A DNA stretch of 10,434 bases from Gammaproteobacteria bacterium RIFCSPHIGHO2_12_FULL_38_11 (GTDB lineage Bacteria > Pseudomonadota > Gammaproteobacteria > Coxiellales > Coxiellaceae): NCBI GenBank assembly GCA_001801515.1, contig MGXX01000052.1, positions 1 to 10,434 on the forward strand. Direction: 5' to 3'. The position numbers and the translations under genes were made by a program. Shown piece after piece: positions 7,184-10,434 of the stretch; the first letter of the stretch is position 1, and each line of letters starts with the position of its first letter. The notes under the pieces were generated by a model, which did no database searches, was not told where the DNA came from, and saw only the letters and a program-made list of their open reading frames with translations.

Positions 7184-7855
7184 ATGAAGAAAAATGCTGT
7201 GATCGTAGGAGCAACAGGTAATGTAGGTCGAGCTGTATGTAAAGTTTTCACCGATGCTGATTATGAACTTGACTCACAATGGTTAAATGCATCTCGCCCA
7301 GATGTAACAAAGGTTGAATCTTTTAAAGATTTACCTCAAAAAATCGATACTGTTGTTTATCTAGCTGGGATTAATCGCGTAAAAAAACCAGAAGAATTTT
7401 CTGAGTTAGATTGGGATGAAGTCTTGGATGTAAATTTAAAAGGCGCTTTTTTATGCGCTCAAGCCGCTTTTCCTGCGATGAAGGCAAATGGCCGAGCTTC
7501 TTTTATAGTTATTTCTTCTATCATGGTGACACATCCCTATCCTGGACGTTTACCTTATGCTGTTTCTAAGGGAGGGCTCGAGGCTATGACACGCTCCCTT
7601 GCTGTGGAATGGGGACAATATGGTATTGCGACACATGCATTGCGTTTAGGGCATGTCGATGGTTTGATGAAGACAACGGTTACTCATCCAAAACTTTTAG
7701 AGACAGTTAAGGGAAAGACACCATTAAATAAGTTAATCGATCCTTTGGAAGCGGCTCATTATATCTTATGGTTGGCACGGGGTGGTTGTCATGCAGTTTC
7801 AGGAAGCGTAGCTGATTTTGATTCCGGATATACTCTGAATCGTTGGCCGTTATGA
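7184..7855 (+). CDS. Short-chain dehydrogenase/reductase (SDR) family oxidoreductase
   Basis: This is a classical-type SDR of 223 residues that uses NAD(H) or NADP(H). Seen: a glycine-rich dinucleotide loop GATGNVG at 9-15, LAGIN in place of the usual NNAG, catalytic S112 in VISSIM, and Y125/K129 in LPYAVSKGGLEAM. A FabG-like C-terminus reads SGSVADFDSGYTL. The first strand is followed by a shortened segment compared with FabG. An in-frame ATG at 7157 would add nine residues, but the ATG at 7184 has an AGAGGAAA ribosome site at proper spacing and begins right at the first beta strand, so it is preferred. The gene sits 52 bases after the IolB-like gene and just before the NeuB-family synthase. 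Oxidation or reduction of a hydroxyl or keto group on the sugar is plausible. The exact substrate is unknown. Confidence 0.82.
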   Translation: MKKNAVIVGATGNVGRAVCKVFTDADYELDSQWLNASRPDVTKVESFKDLPQKIDTVVYLAGINRVKKPEEFSELDWDEVLDVNLKGAFLCAQAAFPAMKANGRASFIVISSIMVTHPYPGRLPYAVSKGGLEAMTRSLAVEWGQYGIATHALRLGHVDGLMKTTVTHPKLLETVKGKTPLNKLIDPLEAAHYILWLARGGCHAVSGSVADFDSGYTLNRWPL

Positions 7856-7873
7856 TGATTTTTGGAGAAGAGA

Positions 7874-8722
7874 ATGGTTTTATTTATCGCGGAAATATGC
7901 AGCAATCATGGGACAGACATTAATCGTTGCTTTGATTTTATTGAGAAGGCCGCAGAAATAGGATGCGATGTTGTCAAATTTCAGTTATTTCGTATTGATC
8001 AATTATTCTCGAAAGAGGCAATGAAACAAAAACCATTTATTTTGGATCGTCGTCAGTGGGAGCTTCCCCTTTCTTTTTTACCTTTACTTGCTGAACGTTG
8101 TCAGGAAAAAAACATTCAGTTTAGTTGCACACCTTTTTACTTGGATGCCGTTGATGAACTAAAACCTTATGTTTCTTTCTATAAAATTGCATCCTACGCG
8201 CTGTTATGGGATGCGCTATTGGCGAAATGCGCCAAAACTGATAAACCTGTCATTTTATCTACGGGTATGGCAACAATGGATGAAATTTCTCACGCCGTAC
8301 AGATTCTTAGAGAAAATTATTGTCAGGATATTACCTTATTACATTGCACTTCTAGCTATCCAACCCCTCCCGACGAAGCAAATCTTGCGGCAATTGAAAC
8401 ACTAAGAATGGCGACTCAATGCCGAGTTGGATGGTCAGATCATACCGCGAAGCCTGGAGTAATACATAGAGCAATCCATAAGTGGGGCGCTGAGATAATA
8501 GAATTTCACCTGGATCTCGATAAAACTGGAGCCGAATATGCCATGGGACATTGTTGGTTACCAGAGCAAATAGCATCGGTTATTAAAGAAATCCGATATT
8601 GTTCTATGGCTGATGGTTCGGGGATTAAAGGTCCGACCCAATCGGAACTCATTGAACGACAATGGCGCACCGATCCCTTTGATGGTCTTAGACCTTTGCT
8701 TAGTGCACGCACAATGATATGA
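7874..8722 (+). CDS. NeuB/PseI-family nonulosonic acid synthase lacking the SAF domain
   Basis: This family condenses phosphoenolpyruvate with a hexosamine derivative to make a nine-carbon acid. The TIM-barrel signatures are intact: LFIAEICSNHG, K35 in VVKFQ, FSCTPF, YKIAS, K124 in KPVILSTGMAT, LLHCTSSYPTP, and the two metal-binding histidines H190 (GWSDHT) and H212 (IIEFHLDLD, usually EKHF). The usual enzymes are about 340-350 residues and end in a SAF/antifreeze-like domain. This one stops at 282, right after the barrel, and the next gene starts in an ATGA overlap, so no remnant of that domain is left. A TTG at 7862 is in frame, but the ATG at 7874 with GGAG six bases upstream is the better start. 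It could be a PseI with altered substrate choice or a synthase for another nonulosonic acid. Confidence 0.8.
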   Translation: MVLFIAEICSNHGTDINRCFDFIEKAAEIGCDVVKFQLFRIDQLFSKEAMKQKPFILDRRQWELPLSFLPLLAERCQEKNIQFSCTPFYLDAVDELKPYVSFYKIASYALLWDALLAKCAKTDKPVILSTGMATMDEISHAVQILRENYCQDITLLHCTSSYPTPPDEANLAAIETLRMATQCRVGWSDHTAKPGVIHRAIHKWGAEIIEFHLDLDKTGAEYAMGHCWLPEQIASVIKEIRYCSMADGSGIKGPTQSELIERQWRTDPFDGLRPLLSARTMI

Positions 8723-9714
8723 ATGTGTTAATTGCTTGTCATGCAGGATCTGGTATTGGATTGGGACATCTTGTTCGTTCCTTGGTTGTAGCTAGGAATT
8801 TGCATGAAGCTTTCAATGCGGAAATAGCGTTTTTTATCCAAGGTCCCTGTATCAATTTTCAAGAGTTAAAAACATATCCACATCAATTTATAGATTTTAG
8901 TAATGATTTTTTTGAAATCATTAAAAATAATTTAGCAAGAAAAGAATATCAATTAATTATTTTGGATTTATTTTATGACTATATACCTGAAAATATCGAC
9001 CTTATTTTAAGAGAACTCAAACAATTTGATGTAAAAATAATTGGTATTGATAGTTTGAAAGCTTCTAAAGCGGTAGATCTTGTGTTTTTTCCATCTTTTT
9101 ATATCGATGAGCCCATACAAAAAAAATGCACTGCACCATTGTTATTTGGTTGGGATTGCTTTTTACTCAATGTAAAAAAATCTCCAGAAGATTGGGAACC
9201 AGGAAAGAATATCCTTGCTTTAACTGGAGGTAGCGATACAACTTCATTAGGTCAAACCTTGCCAAAACGTTTGGATGAGTTGTTACCCACTGAATCAGTT
9301 TTACATTGGGTTTCTGGACCTTTTTCAAAACCCCCTTGTTTTTCAGAGATATGCAGTATCTCAATCCAACATCATCGCAGATTGCAAGGACTGGATGATT
9401 TGATGGTAAAAATGAATTATGCAATCACTGTTTATGGCGTAAGTTTTTTTGAGTTGCTATATTATGGCATTCCGACGGTAGTTTTTTCTCCTTATGGTGA
9501 GAAGGATGCAAATGAGTTATCGGCAATATTCAGGGAAGAAGTTGCAATGGTTGCAAAGAATTCAGATGATGCCGTGTTAAAACTTAAAGAATTAATGGCT
9601 AATGATGTTTTGGCGAAACAATTATCACAACGTTCCAAGTTGAAGCTATCCGTATTAGGTGGTAAGAAATTTGTGCAAGCTGTATCTGATCTTTTATATG
9701 AACCCAGGGCCTAA
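8719..9714 (+). CDS. PseG-like UDP-sugar hydrolase / SpsG-family GT-B protein
   Basis: PseG removes UDP from UDP-2,4-diacetamido-2,4,6-trideoxy-altrose, releasing the sugar that PseI condenses. This 331-residue protein begins with MNVLIACHAGSGIGLGHLVRS. Its GxGHxxR motif places the histidine at residue 17, the position of the catalytic His of Campylobacter PseG. Two Rossmann-like halves follow. The second has NILALTGGSDTTSLGQ, then ITVYGVSFFELLYYGIPTVVFSPYGEKDANELSAIF, where the uracil and phosphate contacts of this fold normally lie. Its start overlaps the stop of the NeuB-family gene (ATGA), as expected for enzymes of consecutive steps. Similarity to Campylobacter PseG beyond the motifs looks moderate, so a related UDP-sugar hydrolase or SpsG-type transferase remains possible, and no gene symbol is given. 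Confidence 0.75.
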   Translation: MNVLIACHAGSGIGLGHLVRSLVVARNLHEAFNAEIAFFIQGPCINFQELKTYPHQFIDFSNDFFEIIKNNLARKEYQLIILDLFYDYIPENIDLILRELKQFDVKIIGIDSLKASKAVDLVFFPSFYIDEPIQKKCTAPLLFGWDCFLLNVKKSPEDWEPGKNILALTGGSDTTSLGQTLPKRLDELLPTESVLHWVSGPFSKPPCFSEICSISIQHHRRLQGLDDLMVKMNYAITVYGVSFFELLYYGIPTVVFSPYGEKDANELSAIFREEVAMVAKNSDDAVLKLKELMANDVLAKQLSQRSKLKLSVLGGKKFVQAVSDLLYEPRA

Positions 9715-9717
9715 AAT

Positions 9718-10434
9718 ATGCCGCATGGATTTTTAATTTTTCATTTGAATTTATCTTTCTCATCCATTAAAACAGACGAAAGGTTAAATGTCATTCACAA
9801 ATGTTATTGGCCTCTCCTGGATTTAATCGAACGCTGTGCTATCCCAATCGGTATCGAGCTCACGGGGTGGACTTTAAACCAAATTGAACAACTTGATAAA
9901 TCCTGGATTGATGTCTTTCGTAGACTTTTGCAAAAAAGACGATGTGAGCTTATTGGTAGTGGCTGGAGTCAAATCATTGGACCTTTAGTGCCTGATCAAG
10001 TGAATGCGTCTAATCAAAAATTAGGATTAAATGCATATAAGAAAATTCTGAATGTTTTTCCAAAACTGGCCTTTGTGAATGAAATGGCTTTTTCAACCGG
10101 CATGGTTGATGTTTATGCCGATGCTGGTTATGCTGGAATAATTATGGATCGTGATAATGTGCGGTTGGCCATGAACCTGGAGCACACTCCTATTGCAAAA
10201 ACCCCGACACATGCTTTGGGATGTGTTGATCGCTCACTACCAGTTTTATGGTCAGATACGATACTTTTTCAGAGATTGCAACGGGTGGTGCATGGAGATA
10301 TTTCAATTTCAGAATATCTATCTTATGTTCATCAGAGAGCAAAAAGCGATGATTCACTATTACCACTATATTGTAATGATGCAGAAATTTTTGATTATCG
10401 TCCAGGTCGATTTGAGACAGAAGCTAAATTGCAT
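9718..10434 (+). CDS. Glycoside hydrolase family 57-like protein, 3'-truncated by the window edge
   Basis: An open frame of 239 codons runs from the ATG at 9718 to the right edge without a stop. It begins three bases after the PseG-like stop, with AGGG eight bases upstream. The protein opens with GFLIFHLNLSFSS, then shows ELTGWTLNQIEQLDKSW, CELIGSGWSQIIGPLVPDQVN and FVNEMAFSTGMVDVYADAGYAGIIMD. These blocks fit the (beta/alpha)7 barrel of GH57 and related polysaccharide-deacetylase-like enzymes. The candidate nucleophile is E122 and the candidate acid is D221 in CNDAEIFDYRPG, a spacing close to that of characterised GH57 enzymes. The HxHQP opening of many GH57 members is not kept. It has no signal peptide, so it should act in the cytoplasm. 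Its role in a biosynthetic operon is unknown: deacetylation, hydrolysis or transglycosylation are all possible. Confidence 0.72.
   Translation, partial: MPHGFLIFHLNLSFSSIKTDERLNVIHKCYWPLLDLIERCAIPIGIELTGWTLNQIEQLDKSWIDVFRRLLQKRRCELIGSGWSQIIGPLVPDQVNASNQKLGLNAYKKILNVFPKLAFVNEMAFSTGMVDVYADAGYAGIIMDRDNVRLAMNLEHTPIAKTPTHALGCVDRSLPVLWSDTILFQRLQRVVHGDISISEYLSYVHQRAKSDDSLLPLYCNDAEIFDYRPGRFETEAKLH

Noticed and set aside
8352..8712. Minus-strand open frames opposite the NeuB-family gene, and other antisense frames
   Set aside because: They lie wholly within well-supported + strand genes, show no recognisable motif and lack ribosome sites.

Overview
The window is an AT-rich stretch of bacterial chromosome in which every gene lies on the + strand. 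Genes are separated by a few bases or by ATGA stop/start overlaps, which is the layout of one long surface-glycan or flagellin-glycosylation operon. Gene content and base composition fit a Gram-negative gammaproteobacterium. I considered a Legionella/Coxiella-type lineage, but nothing in the window proves it. Both ends cut through genes: a PseB at the left and a GH57-like protein at the right.

Region 1 (2-2804) starts the nonulosonic (sialic-acid-like) sugar pathway. It has a 5'-truncated UDP-GlcNAc 4,6-dehydratase (PseB), a PLP-dependent C4 aminotransferase (PseC) and an aldo/keto reductase coupled to PseC by an ATGA overlap. Region 2 (2816-4246) is a 476-residue protein that looks like a GT-B glycosyltransferase or capsule-synthesis protein and may be the transferase of the finished sugar.

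Region 3 (4248-4411) is the only real gap. It holds a compact element of about 142 bp with near-perfect 15-bp terminal inverted repeats, a loopless 36-bp perfect palindrome and further hairpins. It is flanked by an 11-bp direct repeat that contains the Shine-Dalgarno sequence of the next gene. The best reading is a MITE-like non-autonomous insertion between two formerly adjacent operon genes that duplicated the ribosome binding site.

Region 4 (4420-10434) is a second set of sugar-tailoring genes. In order: a class I SAM methyltransferase with an N-terminal CxxC, an ATP-grasp ligase, a short KduI/IolB-like cupin isomerase homologue, a short-chain dehydrogenase, a NeuB/PseI-family synthase without its usual C-terminal SAF domain, a PseG-like UDP-sugar hydrolase, and the start of a GH57-family protein.

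PseB and PseC would make UDP-4-amino-4,6-dideoxy-L-AltNAc, PseG would release the free sugar from UDP, and the NeuB-family enzyme would condense it with phosphoenolpyruvate. No PseH N-acetyltransferase or PseF CMP-sugar synthetase is visible here. The ATP-grasp, IolB-like, SDR, SAF-less NeuB and GH57 genes are not standard pseudaminic acid genes, so the operon may make a modified or undescribed nonulosonic acid. That last step is inference.
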